Shown here: positions 1 through 8,028 of the stretch, in pieces
Layout: each line of letters opens with the position of its first letter
How positions within the stretch are numbered: position 1 is the first letter of the stretch
Notes under the pieces: model-generated
Told to the model about the DNA's origin: nothing
Databases searched by the model: none
What the model saw: only the letters and a program-made list of their open reading frames with translations
NCBI GenBank assembly: GCA_035415725.1
Contig: DAOOGN010000028.1
Location: forward strand, 1 to 39,337
Reading direction: 5' to 3'
DNA from: DSWT01 sp035415725
GTDB lineage: Bacteria; Chloroflexota; Anaerolineae; B4-G1; SLSP01
Length of the DNA: 39,337 nucleotides
Made by a program: the position numbers and the translations under genes

Positions 1-49
1 GCCTACCAAAGTCTACGCCAAACCTGGCATAGGGAATAAGTGGCTTCGT

Positions 50-76
50 CAGGTTGACTGGCCTGAATAGATACAA
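50..76 (+). repeat. dispersed repeat, copy 1
   Basis: A 27-nt stretch that ends in CTGAATAGATACAA. It recurs with one mismatch at 32251-32277, and weaker similarity extends about 30 nt upstream of both copies. Shorter relatives with the CTGAATAG(A/T)TAC core occur at 31115-31126 and, on the minus strand, at 39279-39290. Its function is unknown. Confidence 0.6.
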
Positions 77-88
77 CTTTACTAAACG

Positions 89-209
89 CAATACCTTCGC
101 CAATTTGGAGTGACCTGAATTTTACCTCCACATCTAGTGTTAAATGCGTAATTCAGCCACTAGATGCAGTTGTGAAAAATCGCCATTTAGAATTTTGGCG
201 AAGGTATTG
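89..209. repeat. nested palindromic (MITE-like) element
   Basis: The ends are a perfect 15-bp inverted repeat: CAATACCTTCGCCAA at 89-103 and TTGGCGAAGGTATTG at 195-209. Centred on almost the same point is a second perfect 9-bp inverted repeat, CATCTAGTG at 131-139 and CACTAGATG at 158-166. The 121-bp symmetric layout without an ORF fits a miniature inverted-repeat element or a large hairpin. It lies just past the 3' end of the LuxR-type regulator and could also serve as that gene's 3' structure. No target-site duplication was recognised. Confidence 0.5.
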
Positions 210-223
210 TAAACGGTTACGAA

Positions 224-3064
224 TTAGGGAATCAGCGCCCATTGCCGTGCCTTGGCAATGGCGTGGGTGCGTTTGTGCACGTCGAGTTTGGCGTAAATGT
301 TGTAGGCATGACGTTTGACGGTGTTGAGCGTCAGATACAACTCGGAGGCGATTTCTTGATTGGACTTCCCCTCGGCCATCAGCGTCAGTACCTCGATCTC
401 ACGGGCCGAGAGGGTAATCGGCCCGGTTTCGTCGGCAATGACGGTGAGGGGAGCTGCCGGCTTCGCGTTGCCCGAGGAGGCCGCTGCGGCAGTTGTTGCG
501 GCGGGGTTGAGCGCTGTGAGCAAGCCCTCGATATAGTCCAGGGAAGGGAGGTAACTGCCGGCGTCTTGTTGAACCTGTCGGCACTGTGTCAGGAGTTCTG
601 TCAGCGACGGGCCTTCGTCCACAAAGATGCGCCGGTAATTCTCCGGTTCGCCCAGGGCCAAGGCATGAAGCAAGAAGACGACCGCCTGGGTCGTCTCTCC
701 TGCTGTGTCTTCCACCAGCGCCTGGAGCACCAGGGTTTCGATTTGCGAGGTCAGCCGTTGGAATTGTTGCATTTGCGGTAGAAGGGAGCGCAGCAGGTCG
801 CGCGCCTGCTGTAAATACTGTACATTCCCGGTCTCCTGACCCCAGACGAGATAGAACCTGGCCTGGGTGAGTTTGATGTATTCCCAAATATGGTATGGGT
901 AGGCCTCACGGCTGATATTTTCGACGCTTTCAACGCCGCTGTGACGTAACCAGCGGATGGCAGCAGGCAGGTCATGCCGCTGTAATGCCATACGGGCAGC
1001 TAGCGCGGAAAAGAGAACATCGTCCCACTGGCTGGACTCGGTACTCAGAGCCAGTTGATAGGCTTCGGCAATCAGTCTTTGCGCGCCGTCTAAGTCGCCT
1101 TGGCTCTGGAGCAGGCAGGCCAGCGCCGCTATCCCGTCCATACTGCTCCATGCCCACCATGATTTCGTCAGCCAAATTCCTCGTTCCAGGTGTTCCCTGG
1201 CTTCCGCCAAAAGGCCGCGTTCATGGAGGATCTCACCCACTTCGATATCCACGATGCCCATCAAGGGGTTTTCATCGGGTGCGGGGACTACGAATTGCGC
1301 TTTTTGTAACGTCACCAATGCCTGGCTCAAGCGCCCCTGCATAGCCTGGGTTTCGGCTAACTGGCAATAGGCCACGACCAGGGCCAGCAGGTTATTGGAG
1401 GCACGCGCAATGCGCGCCGTCTCTTGGAGCCTCTTAACGGCCTTGACGGTATCTCCAGATAGGATCAAATACAAGCTGTCCTCGAGCGCCAGCAGACTGT
1501 GCACGAAGGGGTTTTCTTCCCCATGGAGATACTGAACAGCCTCACGTGAATGGGCGGCGGCCTGTTGAACGTCCCCGCTCATGAGTGCCAGCGTCGAACG
1601 GCAAATCGCCAGGCTGCCATAGAGACTGCGCAGTGTAGGGTCGTCGTTGGGGAGGGTGTCAGACGCTTCGGCGGGGCGTTGGGGCAAACTTTCAATGGAA
1701 CGTTGAACGTCGTCGAGCCAATACCGCGCGTTATCGAGCTGGTACGCTGCAATGGAGCCCCAGACATAAGTCAGGCCGAGGGTGGGGTGCCGATGCACGA
1801 CCTCACCGGGCAGTTGCCCGATCCAATGGGTGAGGGTCTGCAGATTCCCCACTTTGATCAGGGTTTCAACGTGGCGCTCGATCAGCCGGGCAGCCCATTC
1901 CGCGTCTGCACTCGCCAGTGCATGCTTGAAGGCTTCGTCGAGATTGCCATGCGCCTCAAACCAGGTGGCAGCGCGTCGGTGAAGCGCCGGGATTTCCTCG
2001 GCGTGGGTCTCGCTTTGAACATGACGCAGGAAATCGGCAAACAGGTGATGATAGCGAAACCATTCGTGTTGGGGGTCGAGGGGCGAAAGGAACAGGTTGG
2101 CATGTTCCAACTGTTCCAGCATAGTTGCCCCGTAGCCGGGTGGCGCTGTAGGCTCCACCACCGCTTCGCACAGCGGGCCGCAAAGGATATCCAAGATGGC
2201 ACTCTTGAGCAAGAACTGACGGACTTCTTCCGTTTGTCGAGACAGTACCTCTTCAGACAAGAAATCCACCAGGTAGTGCGTATCGCCGCGCAGTTCTTTT
2301 AAGAGACGGAGCGGATCTGATTGGTTGCGCAGGGAAATCGCTGCCAGTTGCAGGGCGGTGATCCACCCTTCGGTGCGTTCTTGCAGGGCGGCCACTGCCT
2401 CGACCGGGAGTTCCAGCTCCAGGGTCTGCTTGAAAAACAGGGATATTTCCGCGTTCGTAAAGCGCAGCGCATCCGCCCCCAATTCCGTGATCTGCCCTTT
2501 GGCGCGCAAAAAGGCAATGTCCAGCGCCGGCTCGCGCCGGCCGGCGAGTACGAGGTGTAGGGTAGGGGGCAGGTGTTTGAGAAGAAAGTTGAAACTTTGG
2601 AGAATGACCGGTTCTTCCAAAACGTGAAATTCATCTAGCACCAGGATGACGTCGTGGGGAAGGGCCGCCACTTCGTTGATCAGCAACGTCAGCCCCATTT
2701 CTATGCCGCCGCTTTTGGTGGATTGGATAAAATCGAGAGTCTCTTCACCAAGCCGGGCTTGCAGGGCTTGAAAGGCGCTAATGAGATAGCGAAAGAAGCG
2801 GTCCAGGTCGTTGTCTTGCCGGTCCAGGGTTAGCCAGACCACCAGGCGCTGACTTTGTATGTCGTGCTGCGTGGCCCATTCGGCCAGAAGGAGGGTCTTG
2901 CCAAAACCGGCGGGTGCACAGACCAAAGTGAGCGGTCCCCGGACTCCTTGTTCGATTTGCTCTATCAGGCGGAAGCGATGAACAAACCCTTGCGGAAGCA
3001 GGGGAATGGAGAGTTTGGTTTTGAGGAGCGGGAGCTCTAATTCTGCTTCCAGGCTAGGGAACAT
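224..3064 (-). CDS. MalT-type LuxR-family ATP-dependent transcriptional regulator
   Basis: A 946-aa protein with the layout of large STAND-type regulators of the MalT/LAL group. The N-terminal NTPase has Walker A APAGFGKT at about residues 50-57 and Walker B VILVLDEFH around D144. A long alpha-helical TPR-like middle region probably binds the inducer or partners. The C-terminal LuxR HTH (last 65 residues) starts LSAREIEVLTLMAEG and contains NQEIASELYLTLNTVKRH. The length is typical for the family. The ATG follows AAGGGGTGAA. A promoter candidate with a 17-bp spacer lies at 3195-3223. Members normally activate target operons when effector and ATP are bound; the effector here is unknown. The gene is monocistronic, downstream of degV on the same strand. 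Confidence 0.93.
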   Translation of the reverse strand: MFPSLEAELELPLLKTKLSIPLLPQGFVHRFRLIEQIEQGVRGPLTLVCAPAGFGKTLLLAEWATQHDIQSQRLVVWLTLDRQDNDLDRFFRYLISAFQALQARLGEETLDFIQSTKSGGIEMGLTLLINEVAALPHDVILVLDEFHVLEEPVILQSFNFLLKHLPPTLHLVLAGRREPALDIAFLRAKGQITELGADALRFTNAEISLFFKQTLELELPVEAVAALQERTEGWITALQLAAISLRNQSDPLRLLKELRGDTHYLVDFLSEEVLSRQTEEVRQFLLKSAILDILCGPLCEAVVEPTAPPGYGATMLEQLEHANLFLSPLDPQHEWFRYHHLFADFLRHVQSETHAEEIPALHRRAATWFEAHGNLDEAFKHALASADAEWAARLIERHVETLIKVGNLQTLTHWIGQLPGEVVHRHPTLGLTYVWGSIAAYQLDNARYWLDDVQRSIESLPQRPAEASDTLPNDDPTLRSLYGSLAICRSTLALMSGDVQQAAAHSREAVQYLHGEENPFVHSLLALEDSLYLILSGDTVKAVKRLQETARIARASNNLLALVVAYCQLAETQAMQGRLSQALVTLQKAQFVVPAPDENPLMGIVDIEVGEILHERGLLAEAREHLERGIWLTKSWWAWSSMDGIAALACLLQSQGDLDGAQRLIAEAYQLALSTESSQWDDVLFSALAARMALQRHDLPAAIRWLRHSGVESVENISREAYPYHIWEYIKLTQARFYLVWGQETGNVQYLQQARDLLRSLLPQMQQFQRLTSQIETLVLQALVEDTAGETTQAVVFLLHALALGEPENYRRIFVDEGPSLTELLTQCRQVQQDAGSYLPSLDYIEGLLTALNPAATTAAAASSGNAKPAAPLTVIADETGPITLSAREIEVLTLMAEGKSNQEIASELYLTLNTVKRHAYNIYAKLDVHKRTHAIAKARQWALIP

Positions 3065-3194
3065 TTCACCCCTTCTTTTGAATGGCTGTAAGGGGGCCTT
3101 GACCAGGCTGGGCGTTTATTGCAATCCACTTTGCCGGTCAGGCCCCCATTCAATGACCGCTAAACCCAGTTATGCACGACGACTCCTACTGTCT

Positions 3195-3223
3195 ATTATA
3201 TAATGACACGCTTATTGCATCAA
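3195..3223 (-). promoter_or_regulatory. sigma-70-type promoter of the MalT-like regulator
   Basis: On the minus strand TTGATG (3218-3223) is followed by a 17-nt spacer and TATAAT (3195-3200), about 130 nt before the regulator's ATG at 3064. The -35 box lies inside the last codons of degV, so the regulator can be transcribed independently of degV. Confidence 0.65.
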
Positions 3224-4051
3224 ATATAAAATCCCTACTGTTCCAGGCCCGCAATGACTGGAGATGACTGCGCCCGCCGTTGTGATGTGGATTTCCTGGA
3301 CTGGCGCCAGGGCGGCGAGTTGGTCCGCCAGGTAAGTGGCATCTTCTGCTGCCGCAGCGTGGGTGACGAAGACCCGTCGCAAATCGACGTTGGGTAAGGC
3401 TTGTTCAAAATCCTGAAGGAGCGCCTCGAGGGCATGGGCACGATGGCCCCGGATTTTGGCTTTGAGACCCAGCGTCCCGTCGGGCATTCCGGCGATGATG
3501 GGCCGGATCTTCAGCATGCCGGCCGCCAGGCTTTGGAGCGCTGTGCAGCGTCCGCCCATCTGGAGATACTTCATCGTTTCCAGGGCAAAGGACATCCGCA
3601 CGTTGGCCCGCGCGGCCTCGACGGCAGTTTGAATCTCGGCCGCACTGGCGCCGCTGTTACGCCAATCGGCAGCTTTGAGCGCCAGCAGGCCAATGGCCGA
3701 GGACAGCGTCAAGGAGTCAATGACGCGGATGTGATTCTCCGGTAGGGACTCTGCCGCCAAGCGTGCATTGTTGACGGTGCCGGAAAGTTGGGACGAGATG
3801 CCAATGAAAATACCCTCCGTGTGGTCAGAGAATGCCTGCACAAAATCCCCGATCGTGGGTGCCGACGTGGTAGGCAATACGCCGTTGGCCTCGATCAAGG
3901 TGAAGAGCTGTTCAGGGGTTAGATCAATTCCATCCTGATAACTCTGACCGTTCAGGTGTACGTTGAGGGGGATGACTTGCAGTTGGTAACGCTCCAATAG
4001 CGCGGGACTAAGGTCCGAGGTACTGTCTACAAAAATAGGTATCATTGCCAT
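3212..4051 (-). CDS. DegV family fatty-acid-binding protein
   Basis: A 279-aa DegV protein. Family hallmarks seen: the N-terminal strand followed by DSTSDL, then PTTSAPT, the SSQLSGT lipid-head loop, and the C-terminal HCGPGTVGI motif. DegV/FakB proteins bind a fatty acid and, in Firmicutes, present it to the FakA kinase; no FakA-like gene is visible here, so the partner is unknown. The ORF is open further upstream, but the start was placed at 4051 because GGAGGG sits 7 nt before this ATG; the upstream ATG at 4066 overlaps that ribosome-binding site. The nearby MaoC gene would fit a lipid-related context, but the two are separated by about 200 bp. Confidence 0.9.
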   Translation of the reverse strand: MAMIPIFVDSTSDLSPALLERYQLQVIPLNVHLNGQSYQDGIDLTPEQLFTLIEANGVLPTTSAPTIGDFVQAFSDHTEGIFIGISSQLSGTVNNARLAAESLPENHIRVIDSLTLSSAIGLLALKAADWRNSGASAAEIQTAVEAARANVRMSFALETMKYLQMGGRCTALQSLAAGMLKIRPIIAGMPDGTLGLKAKIRGHRAHALEALLQDFEQALPNVDLRRVFVTHAAAAEDATYLADQLAALAPVQEIHITTAGAVISSHCGPGTVGILYLMQ

Positions 4052-4249
4052 AATTATGCCCTCCATAAGGATAAAGATGATTTCGACTGTAAGAACGGCC
4101 ACGCTGCCACCATTTATTGTGTGGCAGAATAGCATAAAACACAAAATAATATAACAAAATAAGCGATGGGGTATTCCATAGCCTGGTCATGAAGAGAGTG
4201 TTGTCCATCCTTGGGGCTGGAGGAGGAAGGGGAAACCGGCTGCTTATGC

Positions 4250-4738
4250 TCACGGCCTGGTCACCGACGCCAATGTGGGGGAGGCATCCCTATTCTGACT
4301 GCGTACCAGCAGCGTCCATGTGCCTTTCTGGACGGCTTTATGGTCTTGATTGAAAATAGTCACATACACTGTGACCAAACCCCCGTTGTAACCCGGCATG
4401 GGATGCTTTTTGTCTACTCTGAGCGTGGCCCAGATCGTGTCGCCCACTTTCACCGGGCCGCGATATTTCCAGTCCAGTCCGACGAAAGCCTCGACAGTGC
4501 CGTTCAGATAGCCCAGACTGCTGGCGAGTCCGGTAGCGATGGAGAGAACCAGTGCGCCCTGCACAATCAGTCCGCCAAAGGCGGTGGTAGCAGCGTAGTC
4601 GGCATCGGTGTGCAAAGGGTTGTAGTCCCCGGAGAGCCTGGTAAATGTTTCCAGGTCTTCCTGCGTGATGGTGCGTTTGGCAGTCTCCAGGCTCAGACCG
4701 GGATTCAAATCCTCGTAATATAACTTTTGAGATGACAT
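4250..4738 (-). CDS. MaoC-like (R)-specific enoyl-CoA hydratase
   Basis: A 162-aa single hot-dog domain protein of the MaoC/PhaJ type. The hydratase catalytic motif is visible as SGDYNPLHTD at about residues 35-44, where the Asp and His are the catalytic pair. It is followed by the conserved FGGLIVQGAL segment and a GPVKVGDTI segment. Such enzymes hydrate trans-2-enoyl-CoA to (R)-3-hydroxyacyl-CoA for fatty-acid or polyester metabolism; the substrate chain length cannot be read from sequence. The start is supported by GGAGAGAG just upstream. It is transcribed toward degV. Confidence 0.88.
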   Translation of the reverse strand: MSSQKLYYEDLNPGLSLETAKRTITQEDLETFTRLSGDYNPLHTDADYAATTAFGGLIVQGALVLSIATGLASSLGYLNGTVEAFVGLDWKYRGPVKVGDTIWATLRVDKKHPMPGYNGGLVTVYVTIFNQDHKAVQKGTWTLLVRSQNRDASPTLASVTRP

Positions 4739-4778
4739 TCTCTCTCCTTATTTCCGCGCATCTCTCTTTCAATCATCT

Positions 4779-4901
4779 TCAATCAGCGTTCCGAGCACAA
4801 ATTTCACGCGCGAGTTGTAGGGCGCCCGCCCTGATGAGCGCCACCCGTTCGCCGCCTTGCCCGCCTACATCCAGTATACTGACGGCGGGGGAGACTGTCA
4901 T
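4779..4901 (-). pseudogene. possible remnant of an IclR-like regulator C-terminus
   Basis: A 40-codon open stretch directly upstream of the MaoC gene on the same strand. It encodes MTVSPAVSILDV, then GGQGGERVALIRAGALQLAR, then EICARNAD before a stop. The pattern A-x-S-I, a G/R turn and a final amphipathic helix resembles the last residues of IclR-family effector domains. An in-frame stop lies just before the ATG, so no N-terminal domain is encoded. It may be a degraded gene, a real small protein or chance; the family match is by eye only. Confidence 0.22.
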
Positions 4902-5005
4902 GAACCCAAAGTGCTATAAAAGTGCTATTCTTGATGATAGTTCTCTTATGCCTGAAGAGCTGGCGAGCGTCTCCCCATCATTTGTCCTATACCCAATCCT
5001 GTCTG

Positions 5006-5033
5006 TTGTAGCGACCTCGTTACGTGTTATACT
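5006..5033 (+). promoter_or_regulatory. candidate promoter of the dual-receiver response regulator
   Basis: TTGTAG (5006-5011), a 16-nt spacer and TATACT (5028-5033) lie about 105 nt before the regulator's ATG. The match is good but the position implies a long leader. The rest of the 400-bp gap from 4739 holds only the possible IclR remnant. Confidence 0.45.
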
Positions 5034-5139
5034 GTCTGGTGTTTGTTGCTGGTGAAGGGGTGTTCCCTCATCCCGGCAGCCTCTTCTGAAGGAAGTGGAA
5101 AGCCTGATAGGGGTATAGAGACGAAAAGACGAGGAATTT

Positions 5140-6231
5140 ATGGCATCTATCCGTGTCTTGTTAGCCGATGACCATGCCATTGTACGGGCGGGATTGCGCA
5201 ATGCGTTGGCGAACCTCCCTGAGTTAGAAATTGTGGGCGAGGTGAGCAACGGCCCTGAACTGGCCCAGGCGCTCGAGAGGCTCCGGCCGGATTTTCTGGT
5301 GGTGGATGTCAATATGCCCGAATTTGATCCGGTGGTCGCCATCCGTCAGATTCACCTGGAACGTCCGGCCCTCAAAATTCTGGTGGTCAGCGCTTATGAC
5401 GATCAGGCCTACGTGGTGGGCTTGCTGTCGGCAGGCGTGGATGGGTATCATCTCAAAGATCAGCCGCTTTCCGATCTGCAATTTGCGGTACGGAAAATTT
5501 TGAGCGGAGATCGCTGGATATCCGGCCCGTTGATCAACCGCTTGCTCGATCAAAACACGGCCAGCGGTCACGCTCCGGCGCCCCTGTTGACCGGGCGTCA
5601 GCGTGAGCTGCTGCGCTTGCTGACGCTGGGCTACAGCAACCGGAAAATCGCTTACGAGCTGGGGTTGAGTGTCAAGACGGTCGAGAATCACCTCACAGCT
5701 CTTTACCGGGTTATCGGCGTGGGAAGCCGCCTGGAGGCCAACAATTACGCCTTGAGCCACCCGGAATTGTTGTCGACGCCGGGTTATGGGAGGGTGGATA
5801 GCCAGGCTGCCCCTCAGAACGTAGAGGTCGACGCGCCCGTTGAGGCGCGCCTGTCCGTGCTGGTGGTCGACGATAACGCGCGTTACCGTGCGCAACTCGG
5901 TAAGTTGATCGTCAAGGCCTACCCGTCGGCGCTACTCTACGAGGCCGAAGACTGTACTGAGGCGTTGCAATGGATCGAACGTGTGCGGCCACAGTTGGCT
6001 TTTATGGATGTGGTTTTACCGGAAAAAGGGGGCATTTGGTGCTCGCGGCAGATCAAGGCTATTTCTCCGGCCACCCGCCTCATTTTGATCAGCGCTTACC
6101 CGGATCGAGAATTTCGCCGCATGGGACTGGACAGCGGGGCGGTGGCCTTTTTGGATAAACGCGACCTCGACGCCGCTACCGTCTACCATGTTGTCGAGGA
6201 TGTGCTCAACAGCCGCGCCAGGAGTTCGTAA
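5140..6231 (+). CDS. response regulator with receiver - LuxR HTH - receiver layout
   Basis: A 363-aa protein. Residues 1-125 form a NarL-type receiver: acidic pair D10/D11, phospho-acceptor D56 in VVDVNMP, S84 and K106. Residues about 148-205 are a LuxR/GerE HTH (LTGRQRELLRLLTLGYSNRK, then VKTVENHL). Residues 238-358 are a second complete receiver: D244/D245, phospho-acceptor D290 in AFMDVVLP, S318 and K340. NarL-family regulators normally end after the HTH, so the C-terminal receiver is the odd feature; both receivers keep all phosphorylation residues. GAGG lies 5 nt before the ATG. It converges with the operon holding the ABC/histidine-kinase fusion, whose HisKA_3 kinase type normally pairs with NarL-type regulators, so that is the likely partner (inference). 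Confidence 0.92.
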   Translation: MASIRVLLADDHAIVRAGLRNALANLPELEIVGEVSNGPELAQALERLRPDFLVVDVNMPEFDPVVAIRQIHLERPALKILVVSAYDDQAYVVGLLSAGVDGYHLKDQPLSDLQFAVRKILSGDRWISGPLINRLLDQNTASGHAPAPLLTGRQRELLRLLTLGYSNRKIAYELGLSVKTVENHLTALYRVIGVGSRLEANNYALSHPELLSTPGYGRVDSQAAPQNVEVDAPVEARLSVLVVDDNARYRAQLGKLIVKAYPSALLYEAEDCTEALQWIERVRPQLAFMDVVLPEKGGIWCSRQIKAISPATRLILISAYPDREFRRMGLDSGAVAFLDKRDLDAATVYHVVEDVLNSRARSS

Positions 6232-6288
6232 GCTGTTTGGGTTCTCTGGGACTTGGCGTGGTGATGGGAAAACGGCTTTAGTTTTTGC

Positions 6289-6321
6289 CACGGATGACAC
6301 GGATTGCACTGATTTTTTATA
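6289..6321 (+). repeat. short degenerate CACGGAT-type intergenic repeat
   Basis: The convergent gap between the response regulator and the fusion kinase contains GCCACGGATGACACGGATT and then GCACTGATTTTTTA. It is a degenerate tandem of a CACGGATN unit, of a kind often scattered between genes in environmental genomes. No convincing terminator hairpin was found in this gap. Confidence 0.35.
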
Positions 6322-6390
6322 CTCTGCGTGTCAATCCCTGACTGGTTTCTTATTTCGATCCCACGAAATCTTGAAGACCCGCTGTTTTTG

Positions 6391-7983
6391 TCAACTGTCG
6401 CTGATGGAAGGGTAGGGGCTGGGGATTTCAATCTGCAATGTCAATCCGCCACCGGGAGGCGACGTCACTTGCAGGGTGCCCCCTAGCAGCGACACACGTT
6501 CGCTGATGCCCACCAATCCGAAATGCTTTTGTTCGGTCAGGTCTGCCAGGTTGAGCGGCCTGCCCATCCCCTGACCATTATCGATCAGGTCCACGATCAG
6601 ACTGGCCGTGGATGTGCGACGTAAGCCCAGGTTGACGCGCGTGGCGTTGGCGTGTTTGCGCACGTTGCTCAGCCCTTCCTGGATGATCCGAAAGACCGAC
6701 AGTTCGATGGTTTCCGGCAAACGTCCCAACGCCGGGTCGATTTGCAGTTCTACCGCGATGCCGGTCTGTTCCGACCACTGGCTGACCAACGAGCGAATGG
6801 CCGCCGAGAGGCCGTGGTGATCGATAGTGGGTGGACGCAAGTCGCTACACACCAGACGCAAACTCCCCACGACTTGCCGAATCCCCTCGCGAATTTCGGC
6901 TAACTTTTGGCGCAGGCTCTCGTCCGCGGTCTCACCCTCGGCCTCTTCTAACTGATAGTTGTAGCTCAACAGGTCCTGGATGATTTGATCGTGCAATTCA
7001 CGCGCCAACGCTTTGCGCTCGGCTTCGCGCTCGGTGATCAGGCGGCGACTGGCCTGTTGGAGGGCCAGGTTTAATTGATCCAATGCCTCCACCTGGTTGT
7101 GCAGACGCTCGATCAATTGGCGGTTGAGGGAATCCTGTTCTTCCAGGTTCTGCTGCAATTCCAACTGCGCCTGGCGCAATTCCTCGGCTTGTTGTTGAGC
7201 GGCGTAGTAGTTCTCGAAGGCCCAGATCACCGGCGTGATGCGTTCCTGGCGATTGGAGCCTACGATGAGTTCCACAATTTCGCGCGGTGTGGATTCGGAG
7301 GTGCGGCGGAGGGCGACCTGGCGACCCTGATATAGCACCAGGACGCGGTCGGTGACGGCAAAAATTTGCTTCAAATCGTCGCTGCTCATTATGATGGCGA
7401 CATTGCGGGCGGCGAGGTCTTTAATCTGGTCGAGCAAGATCTGCTGCCGGGCAAAGCTCAACACCGCCAGAGCATCGTCGAGCAACAACAAGCGACATGG
7501 ATGGCTGAATGCTCGCGCTAGCGCGACGATTTGTCGCTGTTCGGTGGAGAGCACGGCGGCGCGCTGCTCGATGAGGTCGAGAGGCAAATCGAAGGTGGTC
7601 AGCATAGCGCGCGCCGCCTGCATCATGTGACCTTCCCGTGGTAAGATCGGAAACCAATCTGGGCCGCATAGCTCGCGGCCCAGAAAGACATTGTGCAAAA
7701 CGTCCAGGTCATCGACCAGTTGGAATTGTTGGTGCACGGCGACAATGCCCAGATGCTGCGCGTGCGCGACCGTCTTGGGGGTCACGCGCCTGCCATCGAC
7801 TTTGATTTCGCCCTCTGACGGGCTCAAAGCGCCGCTGAGCAGGTGAAACAGCGTTGACTTTCCTGCGCCGCGTTGACCGACGACGCCGATCACTTCGCCC
7901 GGTTCAATGGCAAAGTTGACGTCGAGCAGGGCCGGCACGGCGCCAAAACAGTACGCCAGATTGTGAACGCTCAACAATTCCAT
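6391..7983 (-). CDS. ABC ATPase domain fused to a NarX/DesK-type histidine kinase
   Basis: A continuous 530-aa ORF. Residues 1-240 are a sugar-type ABC ATPase domain, most like the N-terminal half of XylG: Walker A GQRGAGKST (36-44), Q-loop HQQFQ near 84-88, signature LSTEQRQ (145-151), Walker B LLLLDD (165-170). Catalytic Glu is replaced by D170, the D-loop reads ALAVLS, and the switch His is replaced by Ser (IIMSSDD), so hydrolysis may be weak. Residues 255-320 are a Gln/Glu-rich predicted coiled coil. A HisKA_3 dimerisation domain follows with H331 in LARELHDQIIQDLL. HATPase_c follows with N-box IIQEGLSNVRKHA (N440) and G-box DLIDNGQGMG. There are no membrane segments. It is last in the transporter operon, 45 nt after the permease, with no clear ribosome-binding site. 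It probably senses the transporter or nucleotide state and signals to the convergent regulator (inference). Confidence 0.92.
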   Translation of the reverse strand: MELLSVHNLAYCFGAVPALLDVNFAIEPGEVIGVVGQRGAGKSTLFHLLSGALSPSEGEIKVDGRRVTPKTVAHAQHLGIVAVHQQFQLVDDLDVLHNVFLGRELCGPDWFPILPREGHMMQAARAMLTTFDLPLDLIEQRAAVLSTEQRQIVALARAFSHPCRLLLLDDALAVLSFARQQILLDQIKDLAARNVAIIMSSDDLKQIFAVTDRVLVLYQGRQVALRRTSESTPREIVELIVGSNRQERITPVIWAFENYYAAQQQAEELRQAQLELQQNLEEQDSLNRQLIERLHNQVEALDQLNLALQQASRRLITEREAERKALARELHDQIIQDLLSYNYQLEEAEGETADESLRQKLAEIREGIRQVVGSLRLVCSDLRPPTIDHHGLSAAIRSLVSQWSEQTGIAVELQIDPALGRLPETIELSVFRIIQEGLSNVRKHANATRVNLGLRRTSTASLIVDLIDNGQGMGRPLNLADLTEQKHFGLVGISERVSLLGGTLQVTSPPGGGLTLQIEIPSPYPSISDS

Positions 7984-8028
7984 ACGGGTTAAGTCCGCAG
8001 GGTTGGACCTTGCACCGATGTCCCACTA

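Noticed and set aside
1550..2302. A 250-aa open frame opposite the MalT-like regulator
   Set aside because: No family features, and the opposite strand is a clear STAND regulator.
6391..7983. The ABC/kinase fusion as an assembly or frameshift artefact of two genes
   Set aside because: The frame is continuous, and a long coiled coil joins the domains with no internal ribosome-binding site and start at the kinase part that would be needed for a separate gene.
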